Source: Bordetella genomosp. 8 (lineage in GTDB: Bacteria > Pseudomonadota > Gammaproteobacteria > Burkholderiales > Burkholderiaceae_B). Taken from it: 64,000 nt of DNA. The number at the start of each line of letters is the position of its first letter. The first letter of the stretch is position 1. Below are positions 7,820 to 16,703 of the stretch, piece after piece. The DNA is taken from positions 1,488,001-1,552,000 of the forward strand of contig NZ_CP021108.1 in assembly GCF_002119685.1 (NCBI RefSeq), given 5' to 3'. The notes beneath the pieces are model-generated. The model ran no database searches and was not told where the DNA came from. It worked only from the letters and a program-made list of their open reading frames with translations. The translations under genes were made by a program, and so were the position numbers.

Positions 7820-9031
7820 ATGAATCGCCGTCATTTCGTCGCAGCAACCCTGGTCGCCGCCGTGGCCAGCAGCCTGGGCCTGCCGGCCTGGGCACAATCC
7901 ACCGATTTCGTGGTGGGCGCGCTCAGCCCCCTGACCGGGTCCGGCGCGCCTTACGGACCGGGCATGGTCAAGGCCATTCAATTGGCCGCCAAGGAAATCA
8001 ACGCGGCCGGCGGCGCGCAGGGCGCGCAATTCCGCGTCGTGGCGGAAGACACCCAGACCGCGCCGCAGGCAGCCGTGACCGGCGCCAAGAAAATGATCGA
8101 GGTCGACAAGGTGCGCGCCATTATGGGGTGCTGGAGCTCCGGCGAGTCGCTGGCCGTGATTCCGCTCACCAACGAGGCCAACATCCCCTTGATGCATGCC
8201 TCGGGCGCGCCGGCGCTCAGCGCGGACGCCAACCCCAAGCGCCTGGGCTTCCGCTTCCAGGCCACCAACGGCCGTTTCGGCCAGGCCTTCGCCAAGATCG
8301 CCGAGCGGCAGGGCTACAAGCAGCCGGCTACCATGGCGTTCAACAACGCATCGGGCATCGGCAACACCGAAGGGTTCACGCAAGCCTGGAAGGCCGCCGG
8401 CGGCAAGGTGGTCGCCAGCGTGGTGTACGAGCCCAACCGGCCGTCCTACCGCTCCGAGCTGCAGTCCGTGCTGCGCGCCAAGCCCGACGTGATCGTGACG
8501 GGCTCGTACCTGGCCGACACCACCATCCTGCTGCGCGAGTGGTACCAGACCGGCATCGACACGCATTGGATCATTCCGGGCTGGGCCGCCAATGCGGATC
8601 TGATCAAGGCCTTGGGACCCAAGGTGACCGAAGGCGTGATTTCGGTGGAATCCGTCAGCAACGAAAACGCGCCCAACTATGTCCACGTGCGCGACGCGCT
8701 GGGCAAGGAAGGCGTGGACGTGGCGGGCAATGTCTATGCCCCGATGGCCTACGACCAGGCCATCATCCTGGCGCTGGCCGTGCAGGCCCTGGGTCCAAAG
8801 GCGACCGGTCCGGAGCTGGCCAAGAAAGTGCATGAGATGGGCACGCCCGGCGGCGAGGTCGTGTACAGCTTCGCCGACGGCAAGAAGCTGCTGGAGGCAG
8901 GCAAGCGCATTACCTATGTCGGCGCCTCCAGTGCCCTGAACTTCGACCAGTACAACGACGTCACGCCGGACTTCGCTGCGTCCTTCGTCGAAAACGGCAA
9001 GCTGGTGCGCAAGTACGTGGTCAAGCTCTAA
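7820..9031 (+). CDS. Branched-chain-amino-acid-type ABC transporter substrate-binding protein
   Basis: This 403-residue periplasmic binding protein is of the LivJ/amide-urea-binding class. A signal peptide (MNRRHFVAATLVAAVASSLG, then LPAWAQ/S) is followed by VVGALSPLTGSGAPYGPGM, the canonical start of this family. A second signature, VRAIMGCWSSGESLAVIPL, follows. The ATG at 7820 follows GGAGTGAG; the longer frame upstream has no coding character. It is the first gene of a seven-gene operon with both permeases and both ATPases. The downstream oxidase, amidohydrolase and aldolase suggest import of an amide- or amine-containing compound. The exact ligand is unknown. Confidence 0.93.
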   Translation: MNRRHFVAATLVAAVASSLGLPAWAQSTDFVVGALSPLTGSGAPYGPGMVKAIQLAAKEINAAGGAQGAQFRVVAEDTQTAPQAAVTGAKKMIEVDKVRAIMGCWSSGESLAVIPLTNEANIPLMHASGAPALSADANPKRLGFRFQATNGRFGQAFAKIAERQGYKQPATMAFNNASGIGNTEGFTQAWKAAGGKVVASVVYEPNRPSYRSELQSVLRAKPDVIVTGSYLADTTILLREWYQTGIDTHWIIPGWAANADLIKALGPKVTEGVISVESVSNENAPNYVHVRDALGKEGVDVAGNVYAPMAYDQAIILALAVQALGPKATGPELAKKVHEMGTPGGEVVYSFADGKKLLEAGKRITYVGASSALNFDQYNDVTPDFAASFVENGKLVRKYVVKL

Positions 9032-9040
9032 GGCCGCGGC

Positions 9041-9913
9041 GTGTCGTACGCGGATTACATCAATCTGGTCATCAACGGGCTGGTGGAAGGGCTGATCATC
9101 GCCCTTCCGGCCCTGGCCCTGACGCTGGTCTACGGGCTGGCCCGCTTTCCCAATGCGGCGACGGGCGACTTCGTCGCGGTGGGCGGCTACGCGGGCCTGG
9201 CGGCGCATCATCTGAGTGGTTCCCTGGTCGTCGCCGGGCTGGCGGGCGCCATCGGCGGCGCGGCGGCTTCGGTGTTGGCCTATCTGCTCGCATTCAGGCC
9301 GGTGATTCGCCGGTCGGTCATCACATTGCTGCTGACGTCCATCGGCGTGGGCTTCGTCATCCGCGCCGTGCTGGGCGTGGCGTTCGGCCACGATCCACGC
9401 GCCTTCGACATGCCCCTGGATCGCGCCTGGCGCTTCGGCGACGTGTCCATCGCGCCGGCCGACCTCAATCTGGCGGCCCTGACCCTGGTGACGCTGGCGC
9501 TGGTGTTCTTCATGCTGTATGCGACGCCGCTGGGCCGATCGCTGCGCGCCATCGCCGACGATCCCGACCTGGCGCGGGTCAGCGGCATCCGGCGCGAACG
9601 CTGCATGCTGGCCATGTGGACCATCGCCGGGCTGGTCTGCGGCATCGCGGGCACCGTGACCGGCATGCGCACCGTGGTCTATCCGGATGCCGGCTGGAAC
9701 CTGTTGCTGCCGGCCTTCGCGGCCGCGGTGGTGGGTGGCCTGGGCAATCCGGTCGGGGCTGTCATGGGCGCGCTGCTGCTGGGCGTGCTGCAGGAGCTGT
9801 CCACACCGTTCGTGGGCTTCGTCTACAAGATCGCGCTGGGCTACGTGTTCATGATGATCGTGCTGCTGCTGCGTCCGCAGGGGCTGTTCAACCGGCCGGT
9901 GGGAGTGCGCTGA
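9041..9913 (+). CDS. ABC transporter permease, LivH type
   Basis: This 290-residue inner-membrane permease has eight or so hydrophobic segments and begins at GTG 9041 (MSYADYINLVINGLVEGLI). The family loop GRSLRAIADDPDLARVSGI, which contacts the ATPase, is near residue 165. Late conserved glycines are in FAAAVVGGLGNPVGAVMGAL. It follows the binding protein by 9 bp, and its stop overlaps the next permease start (TGATG), so translation is coupled. It forms the membrane channel together with the next gene product. Confidence 0.93.
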   Translation: MSYADYINLVINGLVEGLIIALPALALTLVYGLARFPNAATGDFVAVGGYAGLAAHHLSGSLVVAGLAGAIGGAAASVLAYLLAFRPVIRRSVITLLLTSIGVGFVIRAVLGVAFGHDPRAFDMPLDRAWRFGDVSIAPADLNLAALTLVTLALVFFMLYATPLGRSLRAIADDPDLARVSGIRRERCMLAMWTIAGLVCGIAGTVTGMRTVVYPDAGWNLLLPAFAAAVVGGLGNPVGAVMGALLLGVLQELSTPFVGFVYKIALGYVFMMIVLLLRPQGLFNRPVGVR

Positions 9914-10803
9914 TGTTGACCTATCTGCTGTCCATCCTGGTGATCATGGGCATCTACATGCTCCTGGCGCTGGCCCTGGACCTTCAATACGGGTTCACCG
10001 GCCTGATCAACTTCGGGCTGGCCGGCTTCTTCGGCGTGGGCGCCTACACGTCGGCGCTCCTGACCTTGAAAGCGGGATGGACGCCGCTGCTTTCCTTTCC
10101 CGCCGCCATGCTCGTCGCGGCTCTCCTGGCCTGGCCGCTGGGACGCGTGGCCTTGCGGCTGCGCGACGATTACCTGGCCATCGTGACCTTGGGCTTTTCC
10201 GAAATCGTCCGGCTGGTGCTGGTGCAGGAACAATGGCTGACCAATGGCGTGCAGGGCGTCCCCGGCGTGCCGCGCCTGGGCGCCGGCTGGGGCGACGCGC
10301 GCTTCAGCGACAGCCTGTTGCTGGGGCTGCTGGCCTTGTCCATCGTCGTGGCGGTGGCGCTGCTGCGCCGGGTGACGCACAGTCCCTACGGCCGCACCAT
10401 ACAGGCGGTGCGCGACGACGAAACGGCGGTGCGCGTGCTCGGCAAGGAGCCGGCCCGCTTCAAGACCCAGGTGCTGATGCTGGGCGCGGCGCTGTCCGGG
10501 CTGGCGGGCGCCTATTTCGCGCATTACATGACGTATATCGTCCCCGACCAGTTCGTCCCGCTGATCACCTTCTATGTCTGGATGGCCATCATCATGGGCG
10601 GCGTCGCGCGCCTGTCGGGCAGCGTGGCGGGCGCCGTGCTGCTGGTGCTGTTCCTGGAAGGCGTGCGCTTCACCCGCGGCATCATTCCCGGCGTATCGGA
10701 TGCCGACATGGGCAGCGTGCAGCTGGGCGTGGTGGGCTTGATCCTGATCCTGTTCATGCGCTGGCGGCCGCAAGGCCTGTTCGGCGCCAGGGGAGCGCGA
10801 TGA
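9913..10803 (+). CDS. ABC transporter permease, LivM type
   Basis: This 296-residue permease starts MLTYLLSILVIMGIYMLLAL. It shows the LivM signature QYGFTGLINFGLAGFFGVGA, the ATPase-contact loop SPYGRTIQAVRDDETAVRVL and the late MGGVARLSGSVAGA segment. Its ATG overlaps the stop of the LivH gene by one base, and its stop overlaps the ATPase start (ATGA). It is the second half of the transmembrane channel of the importer encoded here. Confidence 0.93.
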   Translation: MLTYLLSILVIMGIYMLLALALDLQYGFTGLINFGLAGFFGVGAYTSALLTLKAGWTPLLSFPAAMLVAALLAWPLGRVALRLRDDYLAIVTLGFSEIVRLVLVQEQWLTNGVQGVPGVPRLGAGWGDARFSDSLLLGLLALSIVVAVALLRRVTHSPYGRTIQAVRDDETAVRVLGKEPARFKTQVLMLGAALSGLAGAYFAHYMTYIVPDQFVPLITFYVWMAIIMGGVARLSGSVAGAVLLVLFLEGVRFTRGIIPGVSDADMGSVQLGVVGLILILFMRWRPQGLFGARGAR

Positions 10804-11606
10804 CAGCCTTGGCACCGAACGAGGCCAGCCTGGCGACCGCGGGCATATCGTTGTCGTACGGCGATTTCCAGGTGCTGGACGATGTGACCCTTTCCATGAG
10901 CCTGGACGGGCTGCACGGCATGATCGGCCCCAATGGCGCCGGCAAGAGCACTTTCTTTGCCGTGCTGAGCGGTTTTCTCCCACCGTCCGCCGGCACGGTC
11001 AGCTTCGGCGGCGCGGTGCTGCGCGGCGCGGGACCGGCGGCGCGGGCGCGCCTGGGCCTGGGCCGGACCTTCCAGATCCCGCGCGAATTCACCCACCTGA
11101 CGGTGCGGCAGAACCTGATGGTCGGGCCGCGCGACCAGCCCGGCGAATCCTTGCTGCCCTTGTTTTTCGCCCCTGGCCGCGTGCGCCGCGCCGAGGCCGA
11201 GATCGCCGACCGCGCGCAGCATATCCTGGACTTCCTCAAGCTGAACGCGGTGGCGGACAAGCCGGCCGGCGGCCTTTCCGGCGGCCAGAAGAAACTGCTG
11301 GAGTTGGGCCGCGCGCTGATGTCCGAGCCCCGGTTCATCCTGCTGGATGAACCCTACGCGGGCGTCAATCCGGTATTGATCGAAGAAATCTCGCAGCGTA
11401 TCCGCGAGATCAACGCCGAGCGAGGCATAGGTTTCCTGATCATCGAGCACAACCTGATGGCGCTGAATCGCCTGGTGTCCGACCTGTACGTGCTGGATGG
11501 CGGGCGCCTGCTGGCGCACGGGCATCCCGAACAGGTGCTGGCGGATCCACGCGTGCGTGCCGCCTATATGGGCGCGCTGGCGCCCGTGACCACGGAGGCG
11601 CCATGA
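10800..11606 (+). CDS. ABC transporter ATP-binding protein, LivG type
   Basis: This 268-residue cytoplasmic ATPase has Walker A GPNGAGKST (about residue 42), the Q-loop region LGRTFQIPREFTHLTV, the ABC signature LSGGQKKLLELGRAL and Walker B RFILLDEPYAGVNP, followed by the switch His in IIEHNL. The insertion between Q-loop and signature is typical of LivG. Start and stop overlap the neighbouring genes by four bases each. It energises uptake with the LivF partner. Confidence 0.94.
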   Translation: MTALAPNEASLATAGISLSYGDFQVLDDVTLSMSLDGLHGMIGPNGAGKSTFFAVLSGFLPPSAGTVSFGGAVLRGAGPAARARLGLGRTFQIPREFTHLTVRQNLMVGPRDQPGESLLPLFFAPGRVRRAEAEIADRAQHILDFLKLNAVADKPAGGLSGGQKKLLELGRALMSEPRFILLDEPYAGVNPVLIEEISQRIREINAERGIGFLIIEHNLMALNRLVSDLYVLDGGRLLAHGHPEQVLADPRVRAAYMGALAPVTTEAP

Positions 11607-12316
11607 CCAGCTCCGTGCTACGGCTGGCCGACCTGCGTGGCGGCTACGGCGACACCGATATCCTGAAGGGCATTTCCCTGCACGTGCTGCCCGGCGAGAT
11701 CGTGACCATTGCCGGCACCAACGGCGCCGGCAAGTCGACCATCATCAAGGCCGTGATGGGCCTGCTGCCCCGCACCTCGGGACAGGTCGTCCTGCGCGAC
11801 CGCGACATCGCCGCCTTGAGCGTGGAGTCGCGCCTGGACCGCGGCATCGGCTACGTCCCGCAGGTCGCCAACGTGTTCGGCTCCTTGACCGTCCACGAAA
11901 ACCTGCTGGTGGTGCAGGGCGTCAAGCGTCCGCGGGCGCGGGCGGACGCGATGTACCAGCTCTTTCCCGCGCTCGTGCGCCACCGCCGCCGCGCGGCCGG
12001 CACCTTGTCCGGCGGCGAGCGGCAGCAACTGGCGTTCGCCCGGGCGTTGATGCGCGAACCGGATATGCTGCTGCTCGACGAGCCGACGGCGGCGCTTTCG
12101 CCGGCGCGCGTGGACGAGATCTTTGCCTACGTACAGGCGCTGCCGGCCGCCGGCACCACGGTGCTGATGGTGGAACAGCGCGCCCGCCAGTCGCTCGCGG
12201 TCAGCCAGCGCGGCTACATCATCGACCAGGGCGCGGTGGCCATGGAAGGCGCCGCCCGGGATCTGCTCGACGATCCGCGCGCGGCCGACCTTTTCCTGGG
12301 CAAACACGATGCGTAG
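11603..12316 (+). CDS. ABC transporter ATP-binding protein, LivF type
   Basis: This 237-residue ATPase has Walker A GTNGAGKST, Q-loop IGYVPQVANVFGSLTV, signature LSGGERQQLAFARAL and Walker B MLLLDEPTAALSP. The length is typical of LivF. The usual switch-loop His following Walker B reads MVEQRARQ, with Gln in place of His; this substitution is frequent in LivF proteins. It is translationally coupled to the LivG gene and followed 12 bp later by the oxidase gene. Confidence 0.93.
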   Translation: MTSSVLRLADLRGGYGDTDILKGISLHVLPGEIVTIAGTNGAGKSTIIKAVMGLLPRTSGQVVLRDRDIAALSVESRLDRGIGYVPQVANVFGSLTVHENLLVVQGVKRPRARADAMYQLFPALVRHRRRAAGTLSGGERQQLAFARALMREPDMLLLDEPTAALSPARVDEIFAYVQALPAAGTTVLMVEQRARQSLAVSQRGYIIDQGAVAMEGAARDLLDDPRAADLFLGKHDA

Positions 12317-12328
12317 AACGGAAAGAGC

Positions 12329-13588
12329 ATGAAGGAACTTGTCGTCGTCGGCGCGGGCGTGATCGGGCTGGCCTGCGCGCGGCGCGCGCAGCAAGCGGGC
12401 TGGCGTGTCACCCTGTTGGACCGCGATTTCGAAGGAGACCGCGCCTCCCACGGTAATGCCGGCGGCATCGCCGTCAGCGAATCGACACCGATCGCGGTGT
12501 CGGGATTCAGCCTGAAGGCCGCCCGCTGGCTGCTGGACCCGCTGGGGCCGCTGGCCATCCGCCTGTCCCATGCGCCGCGGCTGCTGCCGTGGCTGCGCGT
12601 ATTCAACCAGGTCGGCCGGCCAGAACACTTCCGCCGTATTTCGCGAGCGCTGGCCGCGCTGAACGACCGCGCACTGGCCGACCTGGCGCCCCTGCTGGAC
12701 GACCTGGGCCTGGCGAGCCAGCTGCACCGCCGCGGCGCGCTGACGGTCTACGAGACCGATGCGGCCTATGCGGCGGATGCCGGGGAATGGGCCTGGAAGC
12801 GCGAACTGGGCGTGCGCTGGCGTCCCGTGTCCGCCGACGAACTGCGCCAGCTGGAGCCCGCGCTGGCGCCGGTATTCCGCCACGCGATCATGCTGGAGGA
12901 CTGGGCCCACGTGGACGATCCGCTGAACATCGTGCGGGCCTTGCGCGAACGCATCCGGCAGGATGGCGGCCAGCTGGTGACGGCCGACGTCGCCGCCCTG
13001 GCGCTCGACGATCCGGGCCGTCCGGCCGCACTGGGCCGCGATGGCCGCCGCCATGCGGCGGACCGTGTCGTCGTCGCCGCCGGCGCGTGGTCGGGCGCCC
13101 TGGCGCGATCCGTCGGCGACCGCGTGCTGCTGGAAAGCGAACGCGGCTACAACACGACGCTGCCCGCCGCGACGGGAATGCTCGACCGCGAGGTCATCTT
13201 CGCCGAACGCAAGTTCGTCGCGACGCCGCTGGCGATCGGCCTGCGCATTGGCGGCGCGGCCGAATTCGCCGGCCTGGACGCGGCGCCCAACTATCGCCGC
13301 AGCGATGCGCTGCTGGCGCTGGCACGGCGCTATCTGCCCGGCATGGACGAGCGCGACGCGCGCCGATGGATGGGCCATCGCCCCGCCACGCCGGACTCGC
13401 TGCCGGTCATCGGCGCGTCGCCGGCGTCGGATCGCGTGTTGTACGCCTTCGGCCATGGCCATCTCGGCTTGACGCAGGCAGCCACGACCGGCGCCATCGT
13501 CGGCGACCTGCTTGCGGACGACGACCCTCGCATCGACCTGCGACCCTATTCGATTTCCCGCTTCAACAAGGCGAACCCGCTATGCTGA
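12329..13588 (+). CDS. FAD-dependent amine/D-amino-acid oxidase (DAO family)
   Basis: This 419-residue flavoprotein has an N-terminal Rossmann motif (VVGAGVIGLACARRAQQAGW) and an acidic LLDRDFEGDRASHGNAGGIA segment for FAD. C-terminally it shows RRWMGHRPATPDSLPVIGAS and FGHGHLGLTQAATTGAIVGD, as in the DadA group. It would oxidise an amine or D-amino acid to the imine, which hydrolyses to a keto compound. The stop overlaps the next gene's ATG. It is encoded within the ABC-importer operon, so its substrate is presumably what the importer brings in. Confidence 0.9.
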   Translation: MKELVVVGAGVIGLACARRAQQAGWRVTLLDRDFEGDRASHGNAGGIAVSESTPIAVSGFSLKAARWLLDPLGPLAIRLSHAPRLLPWLRVFNQVGRPEHFRRISRALAALNDRALADLAPLLDDLGLASQLHRRGALTVYETDAAYAADAGEWAWKRELGVRWRPVSADELRQLEPALAPVFRHAIMLEDWAHVDDPLNIVRALRERIRQDGGQLVTADVAALALDDPGRPAALGRDGRRHAADRVVVAAGAWSGALARSVGDRVLLESERGYNTTLPAATGMLDREVIFAERKFVATPLAIGLRIGGAAEFAGLDAAPNYRRSDALLALARRYLPGMDERDARRWMGHRPATPDSLPVIGASPASDRVLYAFGHGHLGLTQAATTGAIVGDLLADDDPRIDLRPYSISRFNKANPLC

Positions 13589-14814
13589 TTCTGAAGAACG
13601 CGCGCGTCCTGGACGCGTATCACGAAGACGACGACGGCTCCTACGACGTCGTCGTGGAAGGCGACCGCATCCGCGAGGTGTCGTCGCGGCCGGTGCAGGC
13701 AGGCAGCAACGACCAGGTCATCGACGTGGCCGGCCGCACGCTGATGCCGGGCATGATCGATTGCCACGTGCACGTGGTCGCCTCGATGGCGAACCTGGGC
13801 ACCAATGCGCGCATGCCGGCGGCGTTCGCCACGCTGCGCGCCGTGCCCATCCTGGCCGCCATGCTGCGCCGTGGTTTCACCACCGTGCGCGATGCCGGTG
13901 GCGCGGATTACGCCTTGCGCCGCGCGGTGGAAGACGGCCTGATCGATGGCCCGCGCCTGTTCATCGCCGGCAAGGCGCTGTCGCAGACCGGCGGCCACGG
14001 CGATTTCCGCGAACGGATAGACCTGAGCGATCCGGACCCCTGTCCCTGCCACCGCAACCTGGGCGCCATCGCCCGCGTGGTGGACGGCGTCGATGCGGTG
14101 CGCAAGGCCGTGCGCGAGGAAATGCGCGCGGGCGCGACGCACATCAAGATCATGGCTTCCGGCGGCGTGGCATCGCCCACCGACCCCATCGGCAACCTGC
14201 AGTATTCGCGCGACGAGGTCGCCGCCATCGTGGAGGAAGCCGCCTCGCACCAGACCTATGTGATGGCGCACGCCTATACCGGAAAGGCGATCGCGCGCGC
14301 GGTCAAGCTGGGCGTGCGCACCATCGAGCACGGCAACCTGGTCGACGACGACGCGGCGGCCGCCATGGCCGAGCACGGCGCTTTCGCGGTGCCCACCCTG
14401 GTGACCTACGATGCCCTGCACAAGGTCGGCGCGCAGTTCGGCGTGCCGCCGGAGGCCGTGGCCAAGATCGACGACGTGCGCCTGCAGGGCCTGCAATCGC
14501 TGGAGATCTTCAAGCGCCATGGCGTGCGCATGGGCCTGGGGTCGGACCTGCTGGGCGAGATGCACACGTTCCAGAGCGATGAGCTGCGTATCCGTTCGCA
14601 GGTATTGAGCAATTTCGAGGTGATCTGCCAGGCCACGCAGGTCGGGGCCGAGATCGTGGGGCAGAAGGACAGGCTGGGGGTGGTGGCGCCGGACGCCTAT
14701 GCCGACCTGTTGATCGTCGATGGTGATCCCGTCGCGGATATTTCCCTGCTGGGCGGACAGGGCGAGCACCTGTCCATGGTCATGAAGGCTGGCAAGCCGG
14801 TGCATTTGCGCTGA
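13582..14814 (+). CDS. Metal-dependent amidohydrolase (imidazolonepropionase/Xaa-Pro dipeptidase-like)
   Basis: This 410-residue protein of the amidohydrolase superfamily has the full metal set. HxH is in GMIDCHVHVVAS, a carboxylated-Lys candidate in HIKIMASGGV, His in VMAHAYTG and IEHGNLVDD, and Asp in LGSDLLGEM. The N- and C-terminal beta-sandwich segments (MLILKNARVLDAYHEDDDG; GVVAPDAYADLLIVDGDPV) are also present. It hydrolyses a C-N bond of a cyclic or peptidic amide. It overlaps the oxidase gene by 7 bp. Closest subgroup by eye is the prolidase-like cluster; substrate not proven. Confidence 0.9.
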   Translation: MLILKNARVLDAYHEDDDGSYDVVVEGDRIREVSSRPVQAGSNDQVIDVAGRTLMPGMIDCHVHVVASMANLGTNARMPAAFATLRAVPILAAMLRRGFTTVRDAGGADYALRRAVEDGLIDGPRLFIAGKALSQTGGHGDFRERIDLSDPDPCPCHRNLGAIARVVDGVDAVRKAVREEMRAGATHIKIMASGGVASPTDPIGNLQYSRDEVAAIVEEAASHQTYVMAHAYTGKAIARAVKLGVRTIEHGNLVDDDAAAAMAEHGAFAVPTLVTYDALHKVGAQFGVPPEAVAKIDDVRLQGLQSLEIFKRHGVRMGLGSDLLGEMHTFQSDELRIRSQVLSNFEVICQATQVGAEIVGQKDRLGVVAPDAYADLLIVDGDPVADISLLGGQGEHLSMVMKAGKPVHLR

Positions 14815-14879
14815 AGGTTCTCATGCCGCGGCGGGCTGCCGCCGCGAGCGACTTCCATTTCTTCTATCGGATGAAAATC

Positions 14880-15776
14880 ATGAAAGTTAATTGGGCTGGC
14901 GTCTTTCCCGCCGTCACCACCAAGATGAAGGCGGACCAATCCCTGGACCACGACGCTATTGCGGCGGGCCTGGAGCGTCTGCTGGACAGTGGTGTGGGCG
15001 GCGTGGTGATGATGGGCATGGTCGGCGAAAACGCGTCCCTGGCACCCGAGGAAAAACTCACGGTGCTGCGGATCGCCAAGGAAACCATCAAGGGCCGCGT
15101 ACCTATCGTCTCCGGCCTGGCGGAAACCACCACGGCGTCCGCGGGCCGCTATGCCAAGGAAGCGGAGCGCATCGGCGTCGACGGCCTGATGGTGTTTCCG
15201 GCCTTGACCTACAAGTCGGATGCGGCCGAAACCATGGCGTTCTACCGCGGCGTCGCGCGCAGCAGCGGGCTGCCCATCATGGTCTACAACAATCCGCGCG
15301 GCTATGGGGTCGATATGACGCCCCAGCTGCTGGAGCAGCTGGCCGACGAGCCCACGCTGGCATGCATCAAGGAAGAGACCTACGACACCACGCGCGTCAC
15401 CGACATCTACGCCCGCCTGGGCGACCGCTATACGGTGTTCTGCGGCGTGGACGACCTGGTGCTGGAAAGCGTCGCCCTGGGCGTCAAGGGCTGGGTGTCG
15501 GGCATGGCCAACGCCTTGCCCAGGGAATCCGTGCAACTGCTGGACCTGGCGGTCAAGGGCGACTATGAGCGCGCCCGCGTGCTGTATCGCAAGCTGATCA
15601 AGCTGTTCCACCTGGATACGCACGTCAAGCTGGTGCAGTACATCAAGCTGGCGGAAAGCGTCACGGCGGGTTACTCGGAAACGGTGCGCGAACCGCGCCT
15701 GCCTTTGACCGGCGCGGAACGCGAAAGCACGCTGGCCATCATCCAGGAAACGTTGGCCGCGCTGAAGGCGGCATGA
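14880..15776 (+). CDS. Dihydrodipicolinate synthase-family lyase/aldolase
   Basis: This 298-residue class I aldolase has a (beta/alpha)8 barrel fold. The Schiff-base lysine is in LACIKEE (about residue 163), and the catalytic Tyr is in MVYNNPRGYGVD. The usual GGVVMMGMVGEN loop binds the carboxylate. The ATG at 14880 has GGATG about ten bases upstream; an alternative ATG lies at 14871. Lysine-biosynthetic DapA is less likely, because this copy sits at the end of a GntR-controlled catabolic operon, like the many DapA-like lyases that cleave or dehydrate keto acids. Its 3' end overlaps the convergent gene by 38 bp. Confidence 0.88.
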   Translation: MKVNWAGVFPAVTTKMKADQSLDHDAIAAGLERLLDSGVGGVVMMGMVGENASLAPEEKLTVLRIAKETIKGRVPIVSGLAETTTASAGRYAKEAERIGVDGLMVFPALTYKSDAAETMAFYRGVARSSGLPIMVYNNPRGYGVDMTPQLLEQLADEPTLACIKEETYDTTRVTDIYARLGDRYTVFCGVDDLVLESVALGVKGWVSGMANALPRESVQLLDLAVKGDYERARVLYRKLIKLFHLDTHVKLVQYIKLAESVTAGYSETVREPRLPLTGAERESTLAIIQETLAALKAA

Positions 15777-16359
15777 CGCGGGCGAGGTGCGGGGCGCAGC
15801 CGGAAAAGTCCCGCAGCACCTTGGTGGCCGCCGTGTAAAGCACGAAGGCCGACGGGTCGCCCAGCAGGTAGCAGATGACGTGCAGCTCCTGCCGCGCCTT
15901 TTCGCCATCCTCCGGGCGCGCCAGGTCGGCGCGCGCGACTTTTTCCTCGAAGGTCTCCTTGAATGTCCTGCTGTAGAAGTAGGCGCGTTCGTGGGCTTCC
16001 AGCGTGTCGCAGGCCAGCCGGTGCATGAGTCCCAGCCGCAACCGGCCCGCGCTGTCGGCGTCGTCACAGGCGCCCTTGCCGGCGCCCTTGCCGGCGTCGC
16101 GAAGCAGGGAGGCCGCTTTCGTCGCCAGCGCGATGAGTTGCTCGCGGATCGCGTGGTGGCCGGGACTGCCGGCCGCCACCGGCGCGTGCAGCTCCGCATA
16201 CTGCGGCAGGGTGATGGCCAGATGGCTGTAATAGCCGACGATGGCTTCGTCCCAGGCCAGCGCGTCGGTGATGGTGCGGACGACTTCGACGTGGCCGCTT
16301 TCCGCGGCTTGCCGGACACCGCTGGTACCCGCGGCGGGTTTGTAAGAGGGGAGCTGCAT
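15739..16359 (-). CDS. Conserved-looking helical protein of unknown function
   Basis: This 206-residue protein is predicted mostly helical and soluble, with no signal peptide or membrane segment. Noticeable segments are ITDALAWDEAIVGYYSHLAI, ARGRL-like basic patches, HERAYFYSRTFKETFEEKVA and ELHVICYLLGDPSAFVLYTA. Several His/Glu residues recur, but no known motif is recognised. Codon position bias (GC-rich third positions) supports it as coding. The end overlaps the DapA-like gene on the opposite strand. I do not recognise the family. Confidence 0.65.
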   Translation of the reverse strand: MQLPSYKPAAGTSGVRQAAESGHVEVVRTITDALAWDEAIVGYYSHLAITLPQYAELHAPVAAGSPGHHAIREQLIALATKAASLLRDAGKGAGKGACDDADSAGRLRLGLMHRLACDTLEAHERAYFYSRTFKETFEEKVARADLARPEDGEKARQELHVICYLLGDPSAFVLYTAATKVLRDFSGCAPHLARVMPPSARPTFPG

Positions 16360-16703
16360 GGCTTGCCTTCCTTGGGACCATCTGCGTTGCCGTGCCAGGC
16401 GCGGCGCGAGGGGGGTAGGTAGGCAAGCGCCAAGGCCGGTTCCGCGACTTCGGAACTTGTCGGACCAATCGACGCCCCCGCCGTGGCCGGACCCGCTGTG
16501 ACTTGGCGAGGCAGGCGGCGTGGCGAGGCAGGTGGCCCGACAGGCGGGCGCTTTGACAGGGGGGGTCGCCTGGGAGGGCAGGGCAGGCTCGCGAAAGAAT
16601 CAAGTCATATGTATTAATATCTATAACTTATATAAGACTTCAACGCCGTCCCCGTTTTGCCGTCGCCGTCCGACGGCTGTCTTCCGTCCCGCCTCGCAGC
16701 ATC
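16360..16703. other. 344-bp divergent intergenic region
   Basis: It separates the unknown helical protein from the DHA2 transporter. It contains a 17-bp near-exact tandem duplication (16504-16520 and 16521-16537) and a sharply AT-rich patch described separately. No open frame with coding character was seen. Confidence 0.6.
16602..16640. promoter_or_regulatory. AT-rich imperfect inverted repeat upstream of the DHA2 transporter
   Basis: This 39-bp block is strikingly AT-rich in a GC-rich genome. It begins AAGTCATAT and ends ATATAAGACTT, so the flanks form an imperfect inverted repeat. It lies 64 bp before the transporter ATG and probably holds its promoter and a regulator site. No regulator gene is adjacent. 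Confidence 0.45.

Noticed and set aside
14880..15776. Annotation as lysine-biosynthetic DapA
   Set aside because: It lies in a substrate-controlled catabolic operon. DapA-like lyases with other substrates are frequent, so only the family is claimed.
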